This document shows positions 26,189 through 33,605 of a stretch of DNA of 64,000 nucleotides, in pieces. The number at the start of each line of letters is the position of its first letter. Positions within the stretch are counted from its first letter, which is position 1. Source of the stretch: Duganella lactea. Lineage in GTDB: Bacteria > Pseudomonadota > Gammaproteobacteria > Burkholderiales > Burkholderiaceae_D. The notes under the pieces were generated by a model. The model made no database searches, had not been told where the DNA came from, and worked only from the letters and a program-made list of their open reading frames with translations. A program made the translations under genes and the position numbers. Location: contig NZ_WWCP01000006.1 in the NCBI RefSeq assembly GCF_009857505.1, forward strand, positions 1-64,000, given 5' to 3'.

Positions 26189-27575
26189 GAGTTACCATTT
26201 CAAAGTCTTCAACAGCCACCACTCGGTGGGGATGAGCACTACGCATATTTTCAGAAGCAGCCTGAAGAACATTTCGGGTTTCTTCAGCTGAAGGACTTGT
26301 ATAGACGGTTTGGCTATCTTCGGAACTGTGATGCATACATTTCCGAAGAAACGCGGTCCCGACACCACCTTTTTTTAGTCGGCGACCATATGAATGTCTA
26401 TGCCCGTGAGGAGTAGTGCCGAGCTCCTTACTTACTACTAAACCAATGCGCCTACACGCATTGGCATGTGCCCTAGCAAACTGCGCTATGGTGTACATAT
26501 CCCCAATCGGTTCTCTACGCAAATTTATAAACGCAAAAGGATGAGTCCGGTTCACTTTGGCTACCTGATGTAAATATTTTTGCCAGACGACTAAAAACAG
26601 CTCCCCAAGCTCAGGCTCAAACCAGTGAGCCTCTTTGTAATAATCCCCATCTAGGGCGCCCCCCTTCCATCCGGCAGCTCTATTGCTGAGCATTTCATTT
26701 CGGGGTACCAATCCAAACCTCTTCCCCAGGTATGATGCTCGATTCCCCTTAAGCTCTCTGCCTCGAGCGTCTCGCCAACCACGTGGGGCAAATCCCTGGG
26801 ATGGATGATGAATCCGGACCAAAGCTGATTTCGGATTAAGCGGGTCTTGAACTACATCTTCGATGTAGAGATGGAACGGCTCCGACTCTCGAAACCCGCC
26901 GCCATGGCAGAGCAAAGTAATGAGAATTCCCCGATAATCGAAATCATTGCCAACTTTAAAACCAATATTGAGAAGCTCCTTAAATTTGTCGTCAGGAAAT
27001 GCTGGTGGATTGGCCGTATCAACGTGCGGTCTACGTTTGGCACGCACCTTAAAACCTAAAGCGTGAACGGACGGCTTCGCGCCCCAAGTATGTCCTAGCA
27101 AGGCCGCGTCACGCCGCTGGAGATAAGCCGCGCTATCGCACGCGCTATCAAATGCGCTACCTGCATAACGGGGATTAATTTGAGCGGCCCTCGGCCTCTC
27201 TTTTCCGAGCCATTCGAAAAACAATGAAAGGTCAGTAATGATATGTTGAGCGTCAGGCGCAGAACGTGGCCACCACGTCAACCAACTTGGGTCGAAACCG
27301 GTCTCAAGGTCGAAGGTTCCCGTGTACAACCGCTGGGCAAAGTTTCGAAACAAGATATAGGTATCCTGTTCTGATGGGTTAGCGTGCATATATTCAAGGA
27401 ACATCTGCACAGAACGGACAACCTTACTCATCCAGACAATGCTTCTGTCATGTCTGCGCGTCAAGCAATAATCCACCAACGGTGTCAAAACTCCTGCAGG
27501 AGTCACCAATCCCGGAATCTCGACGCTAGCGCCAGTCTCGTCCGTGAGCACACGAATCTTTGAGGATACGAACAT
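26181..27575 (-). CDS. gmtY: GmtY-like tyrosine recombinase
   Basis: 464 aa from the ATG at 27,575, which has GGAG eight bases upstream; the frame is open to 27,674 but that would run into the end of the thymidine kinase gene. Catalytic residues of the tyrosine recombinase family are visible: Arg in GGGFRESEPFHL (about 229), H-x-x-R in TPHGHRHSYGRRL (about 390-393), His in KCMHHSSED (about 415) and Tyr in SQTVYTS (about 425). First gene of the trio; it begins directly behind the terminator of the thymidine kinase gene, so this junction may be the end of the mobile unit. Confidence 0.75.
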   Translation of the reverse strand: MFVSSKIRVLTDETGASVEIPGLVTPAGVLTPLVDYCLTRRHDRSIVWMSKVVRSVQMFLEYMHANPSEQDTYILFRNFAQRLYTGTFDLETGFDPSWLTWWPRSAPDAQHIITDLSLFFEWLGKERPRAAQINPRYAGSAFDSACDSAAYLQRRDAALLGHTWGAKPSVHALGFKVRAKRRPHVDTANPPAFPDDKFKELLNIGFKVGNDFDYRGILITLLCHGGGFRESEPFHLYIEDVVQDPLNPKSALVRIHHPSQGFAPRGWRDARGRELKGNRASYLGKRFGLVPRNEMLSNRAAGWKGGALDGDYYKEAHWFEPELGELFLVVWQKYLHQVAKVNRTHPFAFINLRREPIGDMYTIAQFARAHANACRRIGLVVSKELGTTPHGHRHSYGRRLKKGGVGTAFLRKCMHHSSEDSQTVYTSPSAEETRNVLQAASENMRSAHPHRVVAVEDFEMVTHA

Positions 27576-27621
27576 CTGAAATCTCCAACCATGGCGGTAT
27601 CGAGAACGCAGGAACTCCCGT

Positions 27622-27660
27622 CCAAAAAAATAATCCCAACTGCTTAAAAGCAATTGGGAC
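27622..27660 (-). terminator. Rho-independent terminator of the thymidine kinase gene
   Basis: On the minus strand TCCCAA-TTGCTT...AAGCAG-TTGGGA folds into a hairpin (stem halves 27,634-27,645 and 27,648-27,659) followed by TTATTTTTTT. It lies 11 bases after the thymidine kinase stop codon. Confidence 0.85.
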
Positions 27661-27670
27661 CATGACAGAA

Positions 27671-28225
27671 TCAATTATAAAAGCACCTTGCACATACTTG
27701 CCGATAGCGACTATTTCCGCCAATCATAACTTGGTCGCCCTCACGAACACGAACGCCGTTCTCATCAGTTCGTATATTCATAGTTGCCTTCTTTCCACAT
27801 CGGCAAATAGTCTTAATTTCCTCGAGGTTGTCTGCCAACGCCAGCAATGCCGCTGAGCCGGGGAATGGGTTTCCTTGGAAATCAGAACGTATGCCGAAGC
27901 ACATTACAGGAATATTGCGCGTGTGAACCCATTCGTGAAGCTGGTGAACCTGTTCAACCGACAAGAATTGAGCCTCGTCGACCAATACACACGCGACATT
28001 TGCATCCTTTAGTAGTACGAAGAAATCGGTATCTGCGCTGTAGGTCGTCGCGCTACGCTTTAAGCCGATACGTGACGAAATCATCCCAAAACCATCACGC
28101 TCATCGAGCGCGGAGGTCAGGAGCAAAACCTCCATGCCATTCTCTTTATAGTTGTGTGCGACCTGAAGCAAATAAGTGCTCTTACCTGCGTTCATGGCAG
28201 AGTAGCGGTAGTGAAGACTGGACAT
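27671..28225 (-). CDS. tdk: Thymidine kinase
   Basis: 184 aa, slightly shorter than the usual 190-200. It phosphorylates thymidine to dTMP with ATP in the cytosol (salvage). The Walker A is AMNAGKSTYLLQ at about 10-21, the Walker B-like lid motif is VDEAQFLS near 85, and two Cys pairs (ICRCGKK and VCARC) make the structural zinc site. The YRQVCARCFYN end is short but is followed by its own terminator, so the gene seems complete. Codon use is that of the island rather than of the GC-rich genes to the right, so it may be imported. The ATG at 28,225 has AAAGG upstream. Confidence 0.92.
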   Translation of the reverse strand: MSSLHYRYSAMNAGKSTYLLQVAHNYKENGMEVLLLTSALDERDGFGMISSRIGLKRSATTYSADTDFFVLLKDANVACVLVDEAQFLSVEQVHQLHEWVHTRNIPVMCFGIRSDFQGNPFPGSAALLALADNLEEIKTICRCGKKATMNIRTDENGVRVREGDQVMIGGNSRYRQVCARCFYN

Positions 28226-28245
28226 GTAAACCTTTCCCGCGAGAA

Positions 28246-28266
28246 AGTAACGTCGGCGACGTTACT
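28246..28266. promoter_or_regulatory. Perfect palindrome upstream of tdk
   Basis: AGTAACGTC-GGC-GACGTTACT, two 9-base arms with a 3-base centre, ends 21 bases before the tdk start codon. Position and perfect symmetry suggest an operator or a dyad in the 5' leader. Confidence 0.5.
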
Positions 28267-28537
28267 CCCCGTTTCAATGATTGATAGTATAGGGTATAGC
28301 AATGACCCGCACCTAGGTATATTCGTACTGGTGACGACTAATTCTTTGCGGAGTTTTGATGTTTTCGGACGGGTTTGGCCCTGCGCGCTCTAAACTTTGT
28401 ATTTCCGTCTAGGGTGGATAATCGCAGAATATCGGAAGTAGAGTTTTGCCATGGCGCGGATTATAACGAAGATTTAGGGGATTTTAAGGCCGATATTCGC
28501 CGTTCGCGGGAGGCGATTTAGCTGTTAATATCCCGCC
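28267..28537. other. Composition border, no gene seen
   Basis: About 270 bases without a convincing gene, A/T-rich on the left and running into the GC-rich native block. It holds the promoters for tdk and for the gene at 28,538, and probably the right border of the island. No repeat marking an attachment site was recognised. Confidence 0.4.
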
Positions 28538-28930
28538 ATGATCTACTTAATTATCATTGCCCTGGTGTTGGCCCTTGGCTTCGCCTACTCTATTCTGGTC
28601 GCCAGCGCCAAGCCGGTGACCGGCAGCGACTATTACAAGGTCTCCCGCGATGGCCGGGTGATGCTGTCGGCCGGCTCCAAGGTCACCGTGCTGAAACCGA
28701 CGCTGTATCCGGAGGGCCTCAAGGTCAAGCTGCGCGGCGGCACCCGCGAGGGTGAGTTCTATGTGCACGACCTGGTGGCCGAGGTGTTCCTGCCGAATCC
28801 GAACAAGCTGCCGGCGGTGCGCCACCGCGACGGCAATGTGCGCAACAACCGGGTCGAGAACCTGCAATGGGTGCGGATCGAGGAGGCTGAAAATGCCGAA
28901 CCCGAGCAGGTCGCGCTTCCGCAGCCCTGA
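28538..28930 (+). CDS. Membrane-anchored HNH-like protein
   Basis: 130 aa. Residues 1-22 form one hydrophobic helix (MIYLIIIALVLALGFAYSIL). Residues 33-112 resemble the HNH_3 family: YKVSRDGRVM, VHDLVAEVFLPNPNKLPAVRHRDGN, RNNRVENLQWV, with the H-x-D-G-N and N...NLxWV signature of homing-type nucleases. An HNH nuclease tethered to the inner membrane is unusual; the fold may have been taken over for another task. The GC-rich codons show this is a native gene. Its stop codon abuts the stop of the convergent acylase gene. Confidence 0.75.
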   Translation: MIYLIIIALVLALGFAYSILVASAKPVTGSDYYKVSRDGRVMLSAGSKVTVLKPTLYPEGLKVKLRGGTREGEFYVHDLVAEVFLPNPNKLPAVRHRDGNVRNNRVENLQWVRIEEAENAEPEQVALPQP

Positions 28931-31138
28931 CTATTCACCGGGGCGATAGCGGCGCTCCAGATTTTTCTCCACATCCGCCTTGTAGAACAGGACGTCCTTG
29001 AATTCGCCGTGCGCGTACATCGCCGCCTGATCGTTGAAGTGCGGCGATGCCGGATCGCCGCTCTGGCCACCGGCCAGAATGCTGCGCGCCTTGATGCGCG
29101 GCCCGAACTCCACCGCCGCCACAAAACTGTTGCCACGTTCACCGTAAATGCGCTTGGTGGTCTGCTTCGAGGTCGGACCGTAGGCGGCCAGCGATCCCCA
29201 GTTGGCCGAGGCGAATGGCACCGGCAGGCTAGGCTTGCTGTCGTCGAAAGGCTGCACAATGTCGCCGGTCAGCCGCTGGAAGCGGTTGATTTCGCCCCAC
29301 GGCGTTTGCCAGTTGCCGAAATCGGCGGTCAGTTTCGCCACCGCGCGCTCCAGCGCCTCGACGCGCTGCTGCGGCGTGACGGCGGCTTGTATGTACTCCA
29401 GCACCGGCACTTCCCGCGCCTTGGCGGCCGGCTGGCAGGTGTTCCATAAATCCTGCGCCCAGAAGACCGCCAGCGAGGTGCTGGTCGATTCCAGCGAATA
29501 GCGCATGTCCCATGCGCGCAGCGCCTTGATCTGCGGCGCCAGCGCGGCCTTGCGGTCATCGTCCGGCAGCGCATCATAGGCCTCGAACAGCTGCGGCAGC
29601 AGCGCTTCAAACGCCGGCAGTTGGGTGTCGTAGGCGGCGGCGATCAGGCTGTCGATGGTGAAGTCTTTTTTATTTTCCAGCACACGCACGGCGTGGATGC
29701 CGCGCGGGTTTTCCGGGAACACCGACATATAGGCCGGATAATCCTGCACCTTCGGGCTGTCCGGGCCGGCCGCCGTGAACGGCCAGTTGTTGGTGTTCTG
29801 TATCCAGCCATTCTTCGGATTGCGCAGCGTGATGGTTTCCTTCACCTCATGCAGTCCTTGCCACTCGGTGGCCGGATCGCTGCCATCGACCGGATGCTTC
29901 CAGTCGAAGCGCGGATCGCGGCGCGGGATGAAATTACCGTGGAAGTAAGCGATGTTGCCGTCCGCGTCCGCATATACGGTGTTGTTGGACGAATTGGTGC
30001 GCAACTCCATCGACTTGTAGAACTCTTTGTAGTTGCGCGCCTTGGTGCGGATAAAGGATTGTGTCAGCGCCTTCAGCGGCTCGTTCATCAGCCGCACCGC
30101 CACCCACTTGCCATCCTTGGCGCGCACGATCGGGCCGTGGTGGCTGTAGTAGACCCGCACCGTCTTGCTGGCCATGCCGTCCCTGGTTTTGTACGGCAGC
30201 GCGATATCGACCGCCTTCAGCGCGCGCTGTTCGCCGCCATACAGATAGAAGAACTGGCCGTCTTTTTCAGAGATGGTTTCCAGATACTCGTCGATCACGT
30301 CGCCACCGCCCGACGTGTGCATCCAGCCCACGCGGTCATTGAAACCCTGGTAGACGAAGAACTGGCCCCAGGTGACGGCGCCATAAGCATTCAGACCTTC
30401 GCTGCTCTGCACCTGTACTTCCGGCCGGAAGTAGAACGAGGTGTGCGGATTGATCATCAGCAGCGCGCGCCGGTTTCTGGTCAGCGCCGGCGCGATGGCG
30501 AAGCCGTTGGAGCCACCGGGTTCCTGGTCCAGGTCAACACCGTCACTGGACGCCATCAGCACCGGCGGCATCAGCGGCAGCTTGGCGCCGCCTTCATACA
30601 GCGCCTGCAACTGCGGGATGTCGATGGTTTCGATATCGCCGCCGATGCTGCCCTCGCTGAAGCTGAGCGCCATCCACGGCTCGAAGTGCGTCAATAGCGC
30701 GGGCTTCACGGCGGGATGCGTTTGCAGGTAGAAGTTCAAGCCATCGGCCCAGGCGTTCATCAGTTTTCTCAGCCACGCCGGCGCGACGGCGTACTGGCGC
30801 CGCAGTTCCTCGGGACTGATGAAGAGCTTCATGCGCAGGTCTTTATACAGCGCGGCCTCGCCCTCCACTTCCGCCAGACGGCCCATGGCGTTGATGAAGT
30901 TCAGCTCCACGCGGCGGAAGTCATCCTCCGCCTGCGCGTAAATCAGGCCGAACACAGCGTCGGCGTCGGTCTTGCCATAGATGTGAGGAATGCCCCATTT
31001 GTCGCGCAGGATGGTGACGCGACTGGCGGCGGCTTTCAAGCGCGCCGTTTCTCGGACCTCGGGTGCCGCCGGCGCAGCGATGGCCGCGCTCATCGCGACG
31101 AAACAAGTCAGGGCCAACGGCACGCGCAGTCGCTGCAT
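28931..31138 (-). CDS. Penicillin acylase family N-terminal-nucleophile hydrolase
   Basis: 735 aa from the ATG at 31,138, which follows GGAG. A signal peptide (MQRLRVPLALTCFVAMSAAIAAPA) sends it to the periplasm. The precursor layout of the acylase family is present: a small-subunit part with WGIPHIYGKTDADAVFGLIYAQAEDDF, a spacer, then PGGSNGFAIAP, where Ser at about 210 becomes the N-terminal nucleophile after self-cleavage, followed by NPHTSF and other large-subunit strands. Relatives cleave amide bonds of beta-lactams, aculeacin or acyl-homoserine lactones, so quorum quenching is one possible role. Substrate cannot be read from sequence. Confidence 0.92.
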   Translation of the reverse strand: MQRLRVPLALTCFVAMSAAIAAPAAPEVRETARLKAAASRVTILRDKWGIPHIYGKTDADAVFGLIYAQAEDDFRRVELNFINAMGRLAEVEGEAALYKDLRMKLFISPEELRRQYAVAPAWLRKLMNAWADGLNFYLQTHPAVKPALLTHFEPWMALSFSEGSIGGDIETIDIPQLQALYEGGAKLPLMPPVLMASSDGVDLDQEPGGSNGFAIAPALTRNRRALLMINPHTSFYFRPEVQVQSSEGLNAYGAVTWGQFFVYQGFNDRVGWMHTSGGGDVIDEYLETISEKDGQFFYLYGGEQRALKAVDIALPYKTRDGMASKTVRVYYSHHGPIVRAKDGKWVAVRLMNEPLKALTQSFIRTKARNYKEFYKSMELRTNSSNNTVYADADGNIAYFHGNFIPRRDPRFDWKHPVDGSDPATEWQGLHEVKETITLRNPKNGWIQNTNNWPFTAAGPDSPKVQDYPAYMSVFPENPRGIHAVRVLENKKDFTIDSLIAAAYDTQLPAFEALLPQLFEAYDALPDDDRKAALAPQIKALRAWDMRYSLESTSTSLAVFWAQDLWNTCQPAAKAREVPVLEYIQAAVTPQQRVEALERAVAKLTADFGNWQTPWGEINRFQRLTGDIVQPFDDSKPSLPVPFASANWGSLAAYGPTSKQTTKRIYGERGNSFVAAVEFGPRIKARSILAGGQSGDPASPHFNDQAAMYAHGEFKDVLFYKADVEKNLERRYRPGE

Positions 31139-31156
31139 CAATCAAACTCCCATCGG

Positions 31157-31996
31157 TCAGGCGCTGACGAGCTCCGAAATCCGGCGCTGCAGCACCGTGA
31201 TCTCTTCCAGCAGGGCGGCGTTCTTCTCGCGCAGCGCGGCGTTTTCCGCGCGCAGTTCCTGCACGTCCATCGGCATGTCGCCGTAGTCGGCCGGCGCGGC
31301 CTTCGGCTCTTTCGGCTCCTTGGCCGGACGCGTGGCGGCGCGCATTTCCCGCACTTCCTTGGCGGCCTTCTGCAATTCCTTCTTGCCGCCGGCGACCGCC
31401 GCCAGTTGCGCCTCCTCCGACAGCGAGGCCACGGTGGCCGCCGCGTTAATCGAGATGGTGCCGGCGCGAACCGCCTCCACCAACTCCGGTGTCGCCGTTT
31501 TCTGGATTTTTTCAATCTGGCCGATGGTCGCGCTGCTCAGGCGCGCGGCGCGGGCGATGTCCTCGCGCGAGGCCAGCGGCATGGCGGCCGGCTTCTTGGC
31601 CGGGGCCTCGCCGTCTTCCGGCGGCGCGATCTTGGCGTCTTCGGCGGCCGCCTCGGCGGCCATCTCCAGCGCGCGGGCGGTCATGATTTCCTTCTTGCGC
31701 AGCGCCAGCACGCCGCGCTGGAAGTCGGAAATGCTGCGGCGACCGAGGTTGTTATCGATCATCCACAGCTTGACATCCTCCAGGCTGCGGAAGCTGGTGT
31801 TTTCAATCGCCTTGAATGGAATGCCGTGTTGCTGGCAGATCTGGTAGCGGTTATGACCATCCACCAGCACGTCCTCCCACAGCACCAGCGCGTCGCGACA
31901 GCCTTCGGTCAGGATGCTGCGCTCCAGCGCCTGATATTCGCTCTCCGTCAGCGGCTCGATATAAGCGCGCAACGTCTCGTTAATTTTGATTTGCAT
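31157..31996 (-). CDS. ParB-like nuclease-domain protein
   Basis: 279 aa. Residues 10-105 are a ParB/RepB/Spo0J N-terminal domain: ALERSILTEGCRDALVLWEDVLVDGHNRYQIC carries the family's DGHxRY motif. A helix-turn-helix-like part (SREDIARAARLSSATIGQIEKIQ) follows, then an Ala/Lys-rich linker and a C-terminal coiled coil (LRAENAALREKNAALLEEITVLQRRISEL). No ParA gene is next to it, so it is probably a DNA-binding regulator rather than a partition protein. Ends 18 bases before the acylase start on the same strand. Confidence 0.85.
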   Translation of the reverse strand: MQIKINETLRAYIEPLTESEYQALERSILTEGCRDALVLWEDVLVDGHNRYQICQQHGIPFKAIENTSFRSLEDVKLWMIDNNLGRRSISDFQRGVLALRKKEIMTARALEMAAEAAAEDAKIAPPEDGEAPAKKPAAMPLASREDIARAARLSSATIGQIEKIQKTATPELVEAVRAGTISINAAATVASLSEEAQLAAVAGGKKELQKAAKEVREMRAATRPAKEPKEPKAAPADYGDMPMDVQELRAENAALREKNAALLEEITVLQRRISELVSA

Positions 31997-32164
31997 AGCT
32001 TTCCTTGAATTGCCTGCGCGGGCCCCGCCCGAACGCCATCCGGCATGCTACACCATCCGGCCGCCGGCCAAAAGTGTGACATGCCGGATGGTTACTAAGG
32101 CAATTTTAAGAAACAGCTATTACTATCTGATCCAGTCAAACGTGCTTTCTCCGCAAATTGACCC

Positions 32165-32204
32165 AAAGCCCCGACAGGTTCCCCGCCTGGCGGGGCTTTG
32201 TTTT
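32165..32204 (+). terminator. Rho-independent terminator without an upstream gene
   Basis: AAAGCCCCG (32,165-32,173) pairs with CGGGGCTTT (32,191-32,199), with a second small hairpin between, followed by TGTTTT on the plus strand. No plus-strand gene precedes it; the region 31,997-32,164 may encode a small RNA. Confidence 0.6.
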
Positions 32205-32697
32205 AGTGGGCCGCCACTTCCGGCATCGCCGACGAGTGGTGGTTCAAAATCTTCCAGCCGCCATCGATTTTCTTGTACACGTAGGTGTAGCGCGCCTGCA
32301 CGTGCTGCGTCTTGCCGTCCTTGGTCAGCTTGAAGGTGTAGACACCGGTGTCCAGCGCCGATTCATTGCCCAACAGGCGAATCTGGCGATAGTTGATGGT
32401 GCCCACCGGCTGCATCTTGAGGAACTTGACAAAATAGTCCTTGATGCCGGCCGGCGTGCTGCGCACTTCGTTCGACACGGTCGGCTCCAGCACCCCATCC
32501 GGCGCATATAGCGCGGCCACCTGGGCGGCGTCGCCGGTGGCCAGCGCCGCGTTCCAGCGATCGAACAGCGCGGCGATTTCCGCTTCACGCTTGTCGGCCG
32601 GGGCTTGCGCCACTTCGGCATAGAATTTCGGCGCGCCGTCGGCGTGGGCGACTGCGGCGGAAGCGGCCAGGACCAGGGAAATCAGGATACGTTTCAT
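32203..32697 (-). CDS. Secreted SnoaL-like/DUF4440 protein
   Basis: 164 aa from the ATG at 32,697, which follows GGAG; the longer open frame is not supported. A signal peptide (MKRILISLVLAASAAVAHA) is followed by the cone-shaped NTF2-like fold of the SgcJ/EcaC group: IAALFDRWNAALATGDAAQVAALYAPDGVLEPTVS, then GIKDYFVKFL and YTYVYKKIDGGWKILNHHSS. Members bind small ligands or act as isomerases or regulatory domains; calcium/calmodulin-kinase-association-like versions also exist. Function unknown. Confidence 0.85.
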   Translation of the reverse strand: MKRILISLVLAASAAVAHADGAPKFYAEVAQAPADKREAEIAALFDRWNAALATGDAAQVAALYAPDGVLEPTVSNEVRSTPAGIKDYFVKFLKMQPVGTINYRQIRLLGNESALDTGVYTFKLTKDGKTQHVQARYTYVYKKIDGGWKILNHHSSAMPEVAAH

Positions 32698-32819
32698 AAG
32701 GACTCCAATAGTGGTTGCGTCGATTCGGCGAGCGAAAGTGCCGCCGATGAAGCCAGTATGCGGCGCCGGCGCATGTTGAAAATCTGCCGCATGGGGATGG
32801 CGGCATACGCCGAATGGCA

Positions 32820-32825
32820 TATAAT
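32820..32825 (+). promoter_or_regulatory. TATAAT box directly before the LuxR gene
   Basis: A consensus -10 hexamer TATAAT ends six bases before the ATG at 32,832, so transcription would start at or next to the start codon and give a leaderless mRNA. A good -35 box at 17 bases was not seen. Confidence 0.4.
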
Positions 32826-32831
32826 TTATTC

Positions 32832-33605
32832 ATGACGACCACCACTACGTTCACGCCGGACAGCGCGCGCGCCGCCCGCAGCCGCTACCGGGAAATCGAA
32901 AGCAGCGCCGCCCGCTGGCGCCTGCTGGCCGACGCCGCACTTATCGCCGCCGAGGAAGGCCGGCGGCCGGCCGCGCTGGCGTCGATCCTGGCCAAGGCGC
33001 TGGCCTTTCTGTCGCTAGAGGACGGCGTGCTGATGCTGCTGCACGACGACGCGCTGCAAGTGTGCGCCAGCCAGGGGCCGGTGCCGCCGGCCGGCGCGCG
33101 CCTCGCCTACACGGCGGCGATGCAGATGGCGCTGCAACCGGGGCCGCAAGCGCCGCTGGTGCGGCAAGACATCGTCAGTCCGCTGCGCATCGGCCGCGAA
33201 CAACGCGTCGGGCTGGAGGTGCTGGTGCCGCTGTGCCTCGAAGGCAGGCAGCGCGGCATCCTGGCCCTGCTCAGCGCCCACGCCGCGCCGCAACCGAACG
33301 CCGACGATCTGACCACGCTACAGGCCCTGGGCACGCTGCTGGCGGCGCTGCTGACCGGGCCGGGCCAGAATCCGGCGCGCACGCCGGCGCCGGAAGCCGC
33401 CGCCCTGTTGAAGGCACTGACGCCGCGCGAGCTGCAAGTGTTCGCGCTGCTGCCCAGCGGCGGCACCAATGCCGACATCGGCGAACAGCTGGGCATCGCC
33501 GCCGGCACGGTCAAAGTACATATCGAACGCATTCTGCACAAGCTGGACCTGCGCGACCGCACGCAGGCGGCGGTGCGCGCCGCCGACTGCGGGCTCGGTG
33601 CATGA
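32832..33605 (+). CDS. LuxR-type regulator with GAF-like sensor domain
   Basis: 257 aa from the ATG at 32,832. Residues about 25-165 look like a GAF domain (LADAALIAAEEGRRPAALASIL... LVPLCLEGRQRGILALLS), and residues about 190-250 are the LuxR/FixJ helix-turn-helix (LTPRELQVFALLPSGGTNADIGEQLGIAAGTVKVHIERILHKL). It is the first gene of a three-gene signalling operon and overlaps the next gene by ATGA at 33,602-33,605. No ribosome binding site is seen, which fits a leaderless message. Confidence 0.85.
   Translation: MTTTTTFTPDSARAARSRYREIESSAARWRLLADAALIAAEEGRRPAALASILAKALAFLSLEDGVLMLLHDDALQVCASQGPVPPAGARLAYTAAMQMALQPGPQAPLVRQDIVSPLRIGREQRVGLEVLVPLCLEGRQRGILALLSAHAAPQPNADDLTTLQALGTLLAALLTGPGQNPARTPAPEAAALLKALTPRELQVFALLPSGGTNADIGEQLGIAAGTVKVHIERILHKLDLRDRTQAAVRAADCGLGA

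Larger units (their letters stand above)
22450..27575 (-). mobile_element. Gamma-mobile-trio-like recombinase module (gmtY-gmtZ-gmtX)
   Basis: Three same-strand genes overlap at both junctions in the order 464-aa tyrosine recombinase, 1038-aa tyrosine recombinase with N-terminal repeats, and a protein of about 212 aa lacking an integrase domain. Order, sizes and the CxxCRWF motif of the large protein match what I know of the GmtY/GmtZ/GmtX trio, which mobilises defence-rich islands described in gammaproteobacteria. This assignment is from memory of the families. Confidence 0.65.
81..28480. mobile_element. Accessory genomic island (approximate limits)
   Basis: The DNA between about 81 and about 28,480 uses many A/T-ending codons, whereas the genes right of 28,538 use almost only G/C-ending codons. 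The block carries a defence-like operon, orphan antitoxin-like genes, decayed genes and, at its right end, a trio of tyrosine-recombinase-type genes. These are the usual marks of an integrated island. The right limit is placed in the gene-poor stretch 28,267-28,537 from the composition change only; the left limit may lie outside the window. No flanking direct repeat was identified. Confidence 0.65.

Noticed and set aside
29621..32008. Large plus-strand open frames (358 and 430 codons) in the acylase and ParB-like region
   Set aside because: They are His/Arg/Leu/Gln-rich antisense frames produced by the high GC content; the minus-strand genes have signal peptide, catalytic and DNA-binding motifs.
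33062..33601. Open frame extending the histidine kinase 180 codons upstream
   Set aside because: The translation is a low-complexity Ala/Arg/Gly shadow of the LuxR gene; the ATGA overlap at 33,602 gives the natural start.
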